Shown piece after piece: positions 52,689 to 62,446 of a stretch of DNA of 64,000 nt (positions are counted from its first letter, which is position 1; each line of letters starts with the position of its first letter). Origin of the DNA: an uncultured Johnsonella sp. (GTDB lineage Bacteria; Bacillota; Clostridia; Lachnospirales; Lachnospiraceae); contig CAAFUL010000089.1 of assembly GCA_900766185.1 (NCBI GenBank), positions 1-64,000 of the forward strand, in the 5' to 3' direction. Position numbers and translations under genes: made by a program. The notes below the pieces were generated by a model. The model did not search any database. It saw only the letters and a program-made list of their open reading frames with translations, and was not told the DNA's origin.

Positions 52689-55639
52689 TGATCAAAGATG
52701 AGAAAAAAAGTAAACAGCTTAACAAACTGGAAAAATTAAGTACATATCAAATAGAAAGTATAACAAATATAGAAGAAATTAATTCGGTAGCAGTATCAAT
52801 GTTACATAAAAAGACGAAGGCTAAGATTTTCTTACTGCTTAATGACGATGATAATAAGGTATTTACAATAGGTTTTAGAACTCCGTCAATTAATTCTACC
52901 GGAGTGGCACATATACTTGAACATTCGGTTTTGTGCGGTTCAAGGAAATTCCCCAGTAAAGATCCCTTTGTTGAGTTGGTAAAGGGTTCACTTAATACCT
53001 TTCTTAATGCTATGACCTACCCGGACAAAACAGTATATCCGGTAGCAAGTGTCAATGATAAAGACTTCCAAAACCTTTGTGATGTATATATGGATGCGGT
53101 GCTTTATCCTAATGTATATAAGGAAGATAAGATATTTAAGCAAGAAGGCTGGCACTATGAACTTGAGGAAGAATCTGCCGAACTTACTATAAACGGTATA
53201 GTATACAACGAGATGAAGGGAGTATTTTCATCAGTTGACGGTATGCTTGACCGCCTTGTAACCAAGAGTTTGTTTGAAGGACATTCTTATGGGGAAGAGT
53301 CGGGAGGAGACCCTGATTTTATACCTGAACTTAGTTATAAAGAATTTATAAATTACCATGCAAGTTACTACCATCCGTCAAATTCATATATATATCTTTA
53401 TGGAAATATGGATATGACCAAAAAACTTGAATGGTTGGATAAGGAGTATTTATCAGACTTTGAATATAAGGAAATAGATTCAAGGATAAAAGATATTATA
53501 CCTTGGAAAGAAAGCAAAGAACTTCAGTTTGAATATCCTATATCCGATGAGGAAGGTGAAGAAGACGCAAGTTATATTTCACTTAATACGGTAGTCGGAG
53601 GCGAACTTGACCCTATAGTGCATACAGCATTTCAAATCCTTGACTATGCACTGCTGCAGGTTCCGGGAGCCATACTTAAGGAAGCACTTATAGATGCGGG
53701 TATAGGCAAGGAGATACTTGGAGGCTATTCACCGGGGATTAAAGAGCCCTTCTTTTCCGTAATAGCAAAGCAAACTGATATAGAAAAATTAGCCGAGTTT
53801 AAGATGGTAGTCAAGGGGACATTAAGAAAGATACTAAGCACAGGACTTGACAAGGAAGTTTTGAAGGCGGCAATCAATGTAAGTGAATTCAGAGCCAGAG
53901 AGGCGGACTTCGGTTCATATCCGAAGGGACTTATGTACGTACTTCAAGCCTATGACTCTTGGCTGTATGACGCCGATCCTACTATGCATCTTAGATTTCA
54001 GTATATATTCGACACCTTGAAACTAAGACTTGAAGAGGATTTCTTTGAGGATCTTATAAGGGATCATCTTTTGGACAACGCCTATGAGGCTTATATAAGC
54101 TTAGTACCTAAAAAAGGATTGGCAGCCCAAAAAGAAGCGAAACTTAAGGAGGAGCTTGCAGCATATAAAAAGTCCTTGAGTAAAGAAGAGATTGAGGTAC
54201 TTATAAAAGAAACAAAGGAGCTTAAAGCATATCAGGAAGAACCGTCAAGGCCTGAAGATGTACTTAAAATACCGCTACTCAAACGCAGTGATATTAAAAA
54301 AGAAGCTGCAGAATTTATATATGAAGAAAAGAAGATAAAAGATGTAAAGGTTATACGCAGCAATATTTTCACCTCGGATATAGCCTATATAAAACTGCTT
54401 TTTGATATAACTAATTTATCAAAAGAAGAGTTGCAGTATGCGCAGCTTCTAAGTGACATACTGGGAATGGTGGATACAAAGGACTACAGCTACGCAAAAC
54501 TTTCCACCATTATAAATCTCAATACCGGAGGAGTGGCTTTAAGCCTTTCAAATGTTACAAATATAAGGACTGAGGAAGAAAAATTCTACTTCGGATTAAA
54601 TGCTAAAGTTTTATATGATAAGTTTGAGAGTTTGGCTGATATTTGCACACAGCTTCTTATCTTCTCCAAGCTTGATAATACAAAAAGGATAAAAGAAGTT
54701 TTACTTGAGCTTAAGGCGGGATTAAAGACAAACCTTCTTTCAAGCGGTCATGTGACAAGTATGAACAGAGCTTTCTCGCACATTTTTAAGTCCTCTTTAT
54801 TTACCGAGCTTATCAAGGGCATAGAGTATTACAGATTCCTTGAGCGTTTGGATACAGAGAATAACTATGAGACTATAGTTAAGAAACTTGAAAGTGTAAG
54901 AGATAAGATATTTAATAAAAACAGCCTGATTTTACATATTACCGGTGATGATAAGGTATATTCTTACTTTAATTCGTTCACTGATAAGTTTTTACCTAAT
55001 TTAGAAAGCAAAACTTTTGCAGGCAGCGGACTTGAATTCACCTCAGATACCGTTAAAGAAGCATTTTCCTGTGCCTCAAGTGTAAACTATGTGGCAAGGG
55101 TGGGAGATTTTAGGAAGCATGGATTTGAATATACCGGAGCACTCAAGATATTTAAGGTGCTGTTAAGCTATGAATATCTTTGGAACCTGATAAGAGTTCA
55201 AGGAGGAGCTTACGGCGCTATGGCTGTTTTTACGAGGTACGGTGCAGGATTTACCTCTTACAGAGACCCCAATATAGCAGCTACGGACAAGGTTTATCAA
55301 GGCATAGCCGACTATGCCGAAGCTTTTGATGCGGATGAGAGAGAGATGACCAAGTCAATTATCGGAGCTATAAGTACTTTAGATGCACCTTTAAGTCCAA
55401 GTCAGGAAGGAAGCAGAGCCTTACTTGCCTATCTTACTTCTTACACGCTGGAAGATGTGCAAAGGGAAAGGGATCAGATACTTGAGGCTAATGCAGAGGA
55501 CATAAGGGCACTTGCGCCTATGCTTAGAGCACTGCTTTCAGAGGATGTGGTATGCGCAATAGTAAATGAATCCAAACTTAAGACGGAAGATATTAAATTT
55601 GACAAGGTTGAAATGCTTTATAGCACAGGAGAGGTATAA
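52688..55639 (+). CDS. M16C zinc metalloprotease (PreP/Cym1-like)
   Basis: A 983-residue protein, the usual length of presequence protease-type M16C enzymes. The inverted zinc motif HILEH (His75, Glu78, His79) is followed ~75 residues later by YNEMKG with the third metal ligand. FRTPSINSTGVAHILEHSVL is the family signature, and the clamshell's C-terminal half has VQGGAYGAMAVF. It likely degrades short peptides in the cytoplasm; no signal peptide is present. It overlaps ydcF-like and era genes by one base each. Confidence 0.93.
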   Translation: MIKDEKKSKQLNKLEKLSTYQIESITNIEEINSVAVSMLHKKTKAKIFLLLNDDDNKVFTIGFRTPSINSTGVAHILEHSVLCGSRKFPSKDPFVELVKGSLNTFLNAMTYPDKTVYPVASVNDKDFQNLCDVYMDAVLYPNVYKEDKIFKQEGWHYELEEESAELTINGIVYNEMKGVFSSVDGMLDRLVTKSLFEGHSYGEESGGDPDFIPELSYKEFINYHASYYHPSNSYIYLYGNMDMTKKLEWLDKEYLSDFEYKEIDSRIKDIIPWKESKELQFEYPISDEEGEEDASYISLNTVVGGELDPIVHTAFQILDYALLQVPGAILKEALIDAGIGKEILGGYSPGIKEPFFSVIAKQTDIEKLAEFKMVVKGTLRKILSTGLDKEVLKAAINVSEFRAREADFGSYPKGLMYVLQAYDSWLYDADPTMHLRFQYIFDTLKLRLEEDFFEDLIRDHLLDNAYEAYISLVPKKGLAAQKEAKLKEELAAYKKSLSKEEIEVLIKETKELKAYQEEPSRPEDVLKIPLLKRSDIKKEAAEFIYEEKKIKDVKVIRSNIFTSDIAYIKLLFDITNLSKEELQYAQLLSDILGMVDTKDYSYAKLSTIINLNTGGVALSLSNVTNIRTEEEKFYFGLNAKVLYDKFESLADICTQLLIFSKLDNTKRIKEVLLELKAGLKTNLLSSGHVTSMNRAFSHIFKSSLFTELIKGIEYYRFLERLDTENNYETIVKKLESVRDKIFNKNSLILHITGDDKVYSYFNSFTDKFLPNLESKTFAGSGLEFTSDTVKEAFSCASSVNYVARVGDFRKHGFEYTGALKIFKVLLSYEYLWNLIRVQGGAYGAMAVFTRYGAGFTSYRDPNIAATDKVYQGIADYAEAFDADEREMTKSIIGAISTLDAPLSPSQEGSRALLAYLTSYTLEDVQRERDQILEANAEDIRALAPMLRALLSEDVVCAIVNESKLKTEDIKFDKVEMLYSTGEV

Positions 55640-56538
55640 TGGAGAAAAAATCAGGTTTTGTAGCATTGATCGGAAGACCGAATGTGGGAAAGTCAACTTT
55701 AATGAATACGCTTATAGGGCAAAAGATTGCCATAACTTCCGACAAACCTCAAACAACCAGAAATAAAATACAGACAGTATATACGGATGAGAGAGGGCAG
55801 ATAGTATTTGAAGATACGCCGGGTATACATAAGGCAAAGACCAAGCTTGGTGAGTACATGGTCGGAGTGGTAAGATATACGCTTAAGGATGTTGATATCA
55901 TACTTTGGATAGTGGAAGCATCTACATTTATAGGACAGTCCGATATGCAGATAGCTGAAAACTTAAGAAGTTTGGAAAAGCCTGTGGTACTGGCAATTAA
56001 TAAAACTGATAAGTTAAAGTCTAAAGAGGCTGTGCTGGAAATAATAGAAAAGTACAGTAAGTTACTGGAATTTACAGAAATCATACCCTTATCAGCTTTA
56101 AAAGCAAATAACACAGACAGATTGCTGGATATACTTTACAAGTACCTGCCCGAAGGACCTTTGTACTATGATGAAGACACCCTTACCGACCAGCCGCTAA
56201 GGCAGCTTGCCGCCGAGCTTATAAGGGAAAAAGCCCTAAGATACTTATCAGATGAAATTCCGCACGGTATAGCCGTAGAAATAGTTAAAATGAAGAACAG
56301 AACAAAGACCTTGGTTGACATAGAAGCGGATATTATCTGTGAAAGAGAAAGCCATAAAGCTATAATAATAGGCAAATCAGGCAGTATGTTGAAAAAAATA
56401 GCAACTATGGCAAGAAAAGATATTGAAAATCTTATGGATATTAGTGTAAACTTAAAGGTATGGGTCAAGGTAAGAAAAGATTGGAGAGATTCTGATATAC
56501 AAATGAGGAATTTCGGTTATAATATTAAAGACCTGTAA
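55639..56538 (+). CDS. era: GTPase Era
   Basis: A 299-residue GTPase: G1 GRPNVGKST (12-20), the Thr of QTTRNKIQ (G2), G3 DTPGIHK, G4 NKTDK and G5 SAL. A C-terminal KH domain (AIIIGKSGSMLKKIATMAR) binds the 16S rRNA 3' end. It assists 30S subunit assembly. The recO gene follows after 10 bases, the usual era-recO order. Confidence 0.97.
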   Translation: MEKKSGFVALIGRPNVGKSTLMNTLIGQKIAITSDKPQTTRNKIQTVYTDERGQIVFEDTPGIHKAKTKLGEYMVGVVRYTLKDVDIILWIVEASTFIGQSDMQIAENLRSLEKPVVLAINKTDKLKSKEAVLEIIEKYSKLLEFTEIIPLSALKANNTDRLLDILYKYLPEGPLYYDEDTLTDQPLRQLAAELIREKALRYLSDEIPHGIAVEIVKMKNRTKTLVDIEADIICERESHKAIIIGKSGSMLKKIATMARKDIENLMDISVNLKVWVKVRKDWRDSDIQMRNFGYNIKDL

Positions 56539-56548
56539 AGGCAGTAAT

Positions 56549-57220
56549 ATGTCAAGATTAAGCAATAACAGCATAGAACTTACAGGCATGGTAATAAATG
56601 TTATGCCTGTAGGCGAGTATGATAAAAGACTTACTATTTTTACAAAGGAAAGAGGTAAGATATCCGCTTTTGCAAGAGGGGCGAAAAGACAGGGAAGCAC
56701 CCTTATGGGCTGTAGTCGAATATTTGCCTTCGGTAAGTTTGTACTTTATGAGGCAAGGGATTATTACAGCCTGCAAAATGCACAAATAAGCAATTATTTC
56801 GGTGATATAACGGAAGATATAGAAAAAACCTGCTACGGTACTTATTTTCTTGAATTGCTTAATTATTACGGCAGAGAGGCTATAAGAGATGTGGACAGTT
56901 TGAAGCTTATATATATGTCTTTGCTTGCACTTGGTAAACCTGCCATACCTTACCGTCTTACAAGAAGGATCTTCGAACTTAGATTAATGGTTATAAACGG
57001 AGAATATGACAGCCTTCCCGATACTTTAAAGACAGATACGGGAAGATATACATGGGATTATATAATAAGAAGTCCCATAGAAAAATTATATACTTTTCAA
57101 ATAAAAGAAGAGGTGCTTTCAGATATAGAAAGCAGCTTAGATATAATGATGAAGAAATATATAGACAGAGATATGAATTCACTTGATATCTTAAATATTA
57201 TATCTAAGAAAAATTATTAG
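56549..57220 (+). CDS. recO: DNA repair protein RecO, without zinc-finger cysteines
   Basis: A 223-residue RecO: the N-terminal OB fold (ELTGMVINVMPVGEYDKRLTI) and helical domain (YGTYFLELLNYYGREA, RRIFELRLMVINGEYDSLP) are clear. Usual RecO proteins (~250 residues) then carry a C-x2-C...C-x2-C zinc site after the RLM.INGE segment; here that stretch has no cysteines and is shortened. RecO loads RecA with RecR on gapped DNA. It is the last of the protease-era-recO cluster. Confidence 0.88.
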   Translation: MSRLSNNSIELTGMVINVMPVGEYDKRLTIFTKERGKISAFARGAKRQGSTLMGCSRIFAFGKFVLYEARDYYSLQNAQISNYFGDITEDIEKTCYGTYFLELLNYYGREAIRDVDSLKLIYMSLLALGKPAIPYRLTRRIFELRLMVINGEYDSLPDTLKTDTGRYTWDYIIRSPIEKLYTFQIKEEVLSDIESSLDIMMKKYIDRDMNSLDILNIISKKNY

Positions 57221-57258
57221 ACAGACTAAGATTAAACTATAACCGGATGAGGTGTTTT

Positions 57259-57834
57259 ATGAAAATTTTCAAATATGCTTTATGTTTTGCGGCTACAGCA
57301 ATAATGCTTACAGCCTGTGGTAGTGTGAAAACCGTAAGTTTCGAACCGACAGTAAGTTCGATATTTTTAAAACGAGATTTGAGTGCAAAATCAGCTATAA
57401 TAGAGGATGCGACAGCAGCTTATTATAACGAGGAAGAACTCAAAACATTTGTTCAAGGTGAAGTGGATAAATTCAATGCCGTACAGACAAAGCCTACCGT
57501 AAAAATAGAAAGTACAGCAATTAAGGATAATAAATTTAGAATTGTTTTCGATTATGAGGACTTACAAAGTTTGCTAAGTTTTTCTGTTGAGAGCGGAGAT
57601 GAAAATATGGGGCTTACCTCATTAAGACTGCTTAAGTATAAGGATATAGATTCAAGTATAGAAATTACAGATACCTCAGGGATAAAAAAAGGCTCCAATG
57701 TAGCTGTGTTGGAAGGCAAGGTACACGCATATACGGAAAGTAAAATACTTTATATAAACGGTGAAGGTGTTGATAAGTTAGGTGATTATGAATTTGAGAC
57801 TACAAACGGAAAAAATGTTGTAGTATTTGAATAA
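57259..57834 (+). CDS. Small lipoprotein of unknown function
   Basis: A 191-residue lipoprotein starting at the ATG at 57259 (GAGG upstream), with signal ending LTAC. The mature part (~20-191) is beta-rich and acidic, with repeated V..S.FL and GKVHAYTESKILYINGEG segments, and no recognised domain. It follows recO by 38 bases. Confidence 0.7.
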   Translation: MKIFKYALCFAATAIMLTACGSVKTVSFEPTVSSIFLKRDLSAKSAIIEDATAAYYNEEELKTFVQGEVDKFNAVQTKPTVKIESTAIKDNKFRIVFDYEDLQSLLSFSVESGDENMGLTSLRLLKYKDIDSSIEITDTSGIKKGSNVAVLEGKVHAYTESKILYINGEGVDKLGDYEFETTNGKNVVVFE

Positions 57835-57892
57835 TGGTAGTGGGGTTAAGGTATTTATAATTTATCAAAGGTCGGTTTGACGATTAGATTGG

Positions 57893-58074
57893 TTACAGTC
57901 TAGGTAGCCAGGATATATATGTATAATATGCTAAATGAAAGCTTGCTTTCAGGTACATATTATACATATATATCTTACAGGATACTGCCAATATCCATAA
58001 TTCGTCTAATTTATAAATAAGATTAAACTTTTAGGTTGTTTTGACGAATTATGAATAGGCTACCTAAACTGTAA
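57893..58074 (+). repeat. Family B structured repeat, copy B3
   Basis: This is the best-preserved copy: TTACAGTCTAGGTAGCC (57893-57909) and GGCTACCTAAACTGTAA (58058-58074) match as inverted repeats except for one base. The central stem GATATATATGTATAATATG pairs with its near complement around GAAAGCTTGCTTTC. A second hairpin (CATAATTCGTC with GACGAATTATG) lies to its right. It ends 58 bases before the glyQS start codon and is likely part of the glyQS leader. Confidence 0.85.
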
Positions 58075-58132
58075 CTTAAATTGTTATCTTTAAGATATCA
58101 ATAAGTAACATAAATAAATGGAGGATGTTGTA

Positions 58133-59521
58133 ATGGAATATACTATGGAAAAAATCATAGCTTTAGCCAAGTCAAGAGGTTTTGTATATCCCGGATCGGA
58201 GATATACGGTGGACTTGCAAATACTTGGGACTATGGAAATCTGGGTGTGGAGCTAAAAAACAATGTAAAAAAAGCATGGTGGCAAAAGTTTGTGCAAGAA
58301 TCCCCCTATAATGTAGGAGTTGACTGTGCAATACTTATGAACCCTCAAACATGGGTGGCGTCAGGGCATTTAAGCAGCTTTTCGGATCCTCTTATGGACT
58401 GCAAATCCTGTCACGAAAGATTCCGTGCGGACAAGCTTATAGAACAATATATAGAAGATACCGGCGAGGAGATACAAGGAAGTGTGGATGCATGGTCTCA
58501 TGATAAGATGAAGTCTTATGTAGATGAGCATAATCTCACCTGCCCCACCTGCGGTAAACATGATTGGACGGACATCAGACAGTTTAACCTGATGTTTAAG
58601 ACCTTTCAGGGTGTAACGGAAGATGCCAAAAATACGGTATATTTAAGACCGGAGACAGCACAGGGAATCTTTGTAAACTTTAAAAATGTGCAAAGAACAT
58701 CCAGAAAAAAACTTCCTTTCGGTATAGCACAGATAGGAAAATCTTTTAGAAATGAGATAACACCCGGTAACTTTACCTTCAGGACAAGAGAGTTCGAGCA
58801 AATGGAGCTTGAGTTTTTCTGTAAGCCTGACAGCGATCTTGAGTGGTTTGAGTACTGGAAAAATTATTGTATAGATTGGTTAAAGAAACTTAAAATAAAA
58901 GAAGAATACCTAAGATACAGAGATCATGAAAAAGAAGAGCTCAGCCATTACAGCAAAGCTACGACTGATATAGAATTTCTTTTCCCTTTCGGTTGGGGAG
59001 AGCTTTGGGGTGTAGCTGACAGAACCGACTATGACTTAAGACAGCACTGGGAAGTATCAGGTCAGGATATGACATATTTTGATGATGAGACCTCAGAAAG
59101 ATACCTGCCCTATGTTATAGAGCCTTCACTCGGAGCAGACAGAGTTACCTTAGCCTTTCTTTGTTCAGCCTATGACGAGGAAAAGCTTGAAGGGGGAGAT
59201 TCAAGAACCGTGCTCAGATTCCACCCGGCTATAGCTCCCACCAAGATAGGCATCATGCCGCTTTCTAAAAAGCTTAATGAAGGTGCCGAAGAAGTTTACA
59301 GACTTTTAAGCAAGTATTATAACTGTGAATTTGATGACAGAGGCAATATAGGAAAAAGATACAGAAGACAGGATGAGATTGGAACTCCTTATTGCATAAC
59401 CTATGACTTTGATTCTGAAGAAGATAAGACAGTAACGGTAAGAGAAAGAGACAGCATGAAGCAGGTTAGACTGCCTATTAGTGAACTTAAAGCTTATTTT
59501 GAGGATAAGTTCGACTTTTAG
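58133..59521 (+). CDS. glyQS: Glycyl-tRNA synthetase (dimeric type)
   Basis: I start at the ATG at 58133 (GGAGG eight bases upstream), five codons after an earlier ATG. The 462-residue class II synthetase has GFVYPGSEIYGGLANTWDYG, two CxxC zinc pairs (CKSCHERF, CPTCGKHDW), motif 2 FRNEITPGNFTFRTREFEQ and motif 3 SLGADRVTLAFL. The C-terminal anticodon-binding domain begins near APTKIGIMPLSK. No T-box is seen upstream; repeat B3 occupies the leader. Confidence 0.96.
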   Translation: MEYTMEKIIALAKSRGFVYPGSEIYGGLANTWDYGNLGVELKNNVKKAWWQKFVQESPYNVGVDCAILMNPQTWVASGHLSSFSDPLMDCKSCHERFRADKLIEQYIEDTGEEIQGSVDAWSHDKMKSYVDEHNLTCPTCGKHDWTDIRQFNLMFKTFQGVTEDAKNTVYLRPETAQGIFVNFKNVQRTSRKKLPFGIAQIGKSFRNEITPGNFTFRTREFEQMELEFFCKPDSDLEWFEYWKNYCIDWLKKLKIKEEYLRYRDHEKEELSHYSKATTDIEFLFPFGWGELWGVADRTDYDLRQHWEVSGQDMTYFDDETSERYLPYVIEPSLGADRVTLAFLCSAYDEEKLEGGDSRTVLRFHPAIAPTKIGIMPLSKKLNEGAEEVYRLLSKYYNCEFDDRGNIGKRYRRQDEIGTPYCITYDFDSEEDKTVTVRERDSMKQVRLPISELKAYFEDKFDF

Positions 59522-59579
59522 CTGTTAAAAATTACTAAGATATGTTATAATTTTAAAAAATTTATGGAGGTTAATATTA

Positions 59580-62213
59580 ATGTCTAAGAAGTGGGTATAT
59601 CTATTTCAAGAAGGCGATGCAAGCATGAGAAATACACTTGGCGGTAAGGGTGCTAACTTGGCAGAAATGACCAAACTTGGTCTACCGGTACCACAAGGTT
59701 TTACTGTTACTACAGAGGCATGTAATCAATATTACGAAGACTCTAAGGTAATAAATAAAGAAGTTCTTGATCAGATTATGGAAAACATAGCTAAGCTTGA
59801 AGAAATAGCAGGTCAGAAGTTCGGCGATAAGGAAAATCCTTTGTTGGTATCAGTGCGTTCAGGTGCAAGAGCATCTATGCCGGGTATGATGGATACCATA
59901 CTTAACCTTGGCTTAAATGAAGAGGTTGTTGAGGCTTTAGCTAAGAAGTCAGGTAATCCTCGTTGGGCATGGGACTGCTACAGAAGATTTATACAGATGT
60001 ATTCCGATGTAGTTATGGAAGTAGGTAAGAAGTACTTTGAGGAACTTATCGACAAGATGAAAGAGGAAAAGGGAGTTACCCAGGATGTGGATCTTACTGC
60101 TGAAGATCTCAAAAACTTAGCGAATCAGTTCAAGGCTGAGTACAAGAACAAACTCGGCGAGGACTTCCCTTCAGATCCTAAGGTACAGCTTTTAGGTGCA
60201 GTAGAAGCGGTTTTCCGTTCATGGGATAACCCTCGTGCCAATGTATACCGCCGTGATAATGATATTCCTTATTCATGGGGTACAGCAGTTAATGTACAGA
60301 TGATGGCATTCGGAAACATGGGTGATACATCAGGTACAGGTGTTGCATTTACAAGAGATCCTGCTACGGGTGAGAAGAAGCTTATGGGTGAGTTCCTTAT
60401 GAATGCACAGGGCGAGGATGTTGTTGCAGGAGTTCGTACACCTGAGCATATAGATCACCTTAAGCAAGTTATGCCGGAAGTATACGATCAGTTCGTAAAG
60501 ATTTGCGGAATACTTGAAAGCCATTACAAAGATATGCAGGATATGGAGTTTACCATACAGGATAAGAAACTCTATATGCTACAGACAAGAAACGGTAAGA
60601 GAACTGCATTTGCAGCTCTTAAGATCGCTTGCGACCTTGTAGATGAGGGCATGATCTCAGAAGAGAAGGCTGTAAGCATGATAGATCCGAGAAACCTCGA
60701 TACACTTCTTCACCCTACATTCGATGCGGCTGTTGTTAAGACCACAGAGCCTATAGGTAAGGGACTTGCAGCTTCACCGGGAGCGGCAAGCGGACAGGTT
60801 GTATTTACCGCAGAAGATGCCAAGAACTGGGCAAATGCAGGAAAGAAGGTAGTACTTGTAAGACTTGAGACCTCTCCTGAGGATATCGAGGGTATGAAGG
60901 CTGCTAAGGGTATACTTACAGTGCGTGGCGGTATGACATCTCATGCAGCGGTTGTTGCTCGTGGTATGGGTACTTGCTGTGTATCAGGTTGTTCAGATAT
61001 TATAATGGACGAGGCTAACAAGGTGTTTAAGCTTGGCGGTAAGGAGATACATGAAGGCGATGTAATTTCTTTTGACGGATCTACAGGTAAGATCTACTAC
61101 GGTGCTATACCTACAGTAGAAGCGCAAATAGGCGGTGAGTTCGGAAGAATCATGGCTTGGGCTGATAAGTACAGAAGACTCAGTGTTCGTACCAATGCCG
61201 ATACACCTGATGATGCTAAGAAGGCAAGAGAGCTTGGAGCAGAGGGAATAGGACTTTGCCGTACAGAGCATATGTTCTTCGAGGCTGACAGAATAGAGGC
61301 TTTCAGAGAGATGATCTGTTCTGATACTTTGGAAGAAAGAGAAGTTGCACTTGCAAAGATACTTCCGGTACAGCAAAAAGACTTTGAAGAGTTATATGAG
61401 GCTCTTGAGGGGAATCCTGTTACTATCAGATTCCTTGATCCGCCTCTTCATGAGTTCGTACCTACAGACGAAGCTGACATAGAAAAGCTTGCTAAGGCTA
61501 AGGGAAAGACTGTAGCTGATATCAAGGCTATCATCAGTTCATTACATGAGTTTAACCCTATGATGGGACACAGAGGTTGCCGTCTTACAGTAACCTATCC
61601 TGAGATTGCTAAGATGCAGACATCAGCAGTTATCCGTGCGGCTATCACAGTAAAGAAGGCACATCTTGATTGGAACTTAAAGCCTGAGATAATGATTCCG
61701 CTTGTAGGAGACATAAAGGAGCTTAAGTATGTTAAGAAGACTGTTGTTGAGACCGCTGAGGCTGAGATCAAGGCAGCAGGTATCGAATTAGAGTATGAAG
61801 TAGGTACCATGATAGAGATACCAAGAGCTTGTCTTACAGCTGATGAAATAGCTAAAGAGGCTGAATTCTTCTGCTTCGGTACTAATGACCTTACACAGCT
61901 TACATTCGGTTTCTCAAGAGATGACGCAGGTAAGTTCCTTGATGCATACTACGATACCAAGATCTTCGAGAACGATCCTTTCGTTAAGATAGATCAGGAA
62001 GGTGTAGGAAAGCTTATGGAAATGGCTTACACACTCGGTAAGAAGGCAAGACCTGAACTTCATGTAGGTATCTGCGGAGAGCACGGCGGAGATCCTTCAT
62101 CAGTAGCCTTCTGCCATAAGATCGGACTTGATTATGTATCATGTTCACCGTTCAGAGTGCCAATTGCAAGACTGGCGGCAGCACAGGCAGCGATTGCGGA
62201 AAAGAGGAATTAG
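59580..62213 (+). CDS. ppdK: Pyruvate, phosphate dikinase
   Basis: An 877-residue enzyme of full length. The N-terminal ATP-grasp domain starts KKWVYLFQEGDASMRNTLGGKGANLAEMT; the swivelling phosphohistidine is His455 in GGMTSHAAVVARGMGTCC; the PEP/pyruvate barrel has GIGLCRTEHMFF and the catalytic Cys832 in VGICGEHGGDPSSV. It interconverts pyruvate + ATP + Pi and PEP + AMP + PPi, and in anaerobes often runs in the glycolytic direction. CGT arginine codons and ATC are much commoner here than in neighbouring genes, suggesting high expression. GGAGG precedes the ATG. Confidence 0.97.
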   Translation: MSKKWVYLFQEGDASMRNTLGGKGANLAEMTKLGLPVPQGFTVTTEACNQYYEDSKVINKEVLDQIMENIAKLEEIAGQKFGDKENPLLVSVRSGARASMPGMMDTILNLGLNEEVVEALAKKSGNPRWAWDCYRRFIQMYSDVVMEVGKKYFEELIDKMKEEKGVTQDVDLTAEDLKNLANQFKAEYKNKLGEDFPSDPKVQLLGAVEAVFRSWDNPRANVYRRDNDIPYSWGTAVNVQMMAFGNMGDTSGTGVAFTRDPATGEKKLMGEFLMNAQGEDVVAGVRTPEHIDHLKQVMPEVYDQFVKICGILESHYKDMQDMEFTIQDKKLYMLQTRNGKRTAFAALKIACDLVDEGMISEEKAVSMIDPRNLDTLLHPTFDAAVVKTTEPIGKGLAASPGAASGQVVFTAEDAKNWANAGKKVVLVRLETSPEDIEGMKAAKGILTVRGGMTSHAAVVARGMGTCCVSGCSDIIMDEANKVFKLGGKEIHEGDVISFDGSTGKIYYGAIPTVEAQIGGEFGRIMAWADKYRRLSVRTNADTPDDAKKARELGAEGIGLCRTEHMFFEADRIEAFREMICSDTLEEREVALAKILPVQQKDFEELYEALEGNPVTIRFLDPPLHEFVPTDEADIEKLAKAKGKTVADIKAIISSLHEFNPMMGHRGCRLTVTYPEIAKMQTSAVIRAAITVKKAHLDWNLKPEIMIPLVGDIKELKYVKKTVVETAEAEIKAAGIELEYEVGTMIEIPRACLTADEIAKEAEFFCFGTNDLTQLTFGFSRDDAGKFLDAYYDTKIFENDPFVKIDQEGVGKLMEMAYTLGKKARPELHVGICGEHGGDPSSVAFCHKIGLDYVSCSPFRVPIARLAAAQAAIAEKRN

Positions 62214-62244
62214 GCAGCAATATATTTATTTTTGCAGCTTAACG

Positions 62245-62340
62245 GTGAGGCGAGCGGATGTGCAGGCATTTATGGCTGAGCATCCTGAGTACACAAAGGC
62301 AAACAGATTTAAAGATATTGAAGTAAAAGTCTATATATAA
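62245..62340 (+). pseudogene. Gene fragment downstream of ppdK
   Basis: An open frame of 31 codons beginning VRRADVQAFMAEHPEYTKAN and ending DIEVKVYI, followed by a stop and a terminator. It has protein-like composition but no start codon with a ribosome site, so it looks like the 3' end of a gene left behind, perhaps by integration of the element to its right. I do not recognise the family. Confidence 0.45.
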
Positions 62341-62350
62341 AGTTCTGCGA

Positions 62351-62378
62351 GGGAAAGCATTTATTGCTTTCCCTTGTT
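62351..62378 (+). terminator. Intrinsic terminator
   Basis: GGGAAAGCA (62351-62359) and TGCTTTCCC (62365-62373) form a 9-bp perfect stem followed by TTGTTT. It ends transcription from ppdK or the gene fragment. Confidence 0.8.
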
Positions 62379-62386
62379 TAATGTTT

Positions 62387-62426
62387 GGGAATAAGCACTT
62401 TTTATAAGTGTTTGTTCCCTTTTTTA
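62387..62426 (+). terminator. Intrinsic terminator ahead of the mobile-element genes
   Basis: GGGAATAAGCACTT pairs with AAGTGTTTGTTCCC (two G-T type mismatches), directly followed by six or seven Ts. Being the second terminator in a row, it insulates the following genes from ppdK transcription, or acts as an attenuator in their leader. Confidence 0.75.
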
Positions 62427-62446
62427 TACCTATAAGGAGGTTCAAT

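Noticed and set aside
57835..58132. T-box upstream of glyQS (also considered for trpS at 30644-30847)
   Set aside because: No T-box core sequence or stem I motifs could be found; the glyQS leader is occupied by repeat B3.
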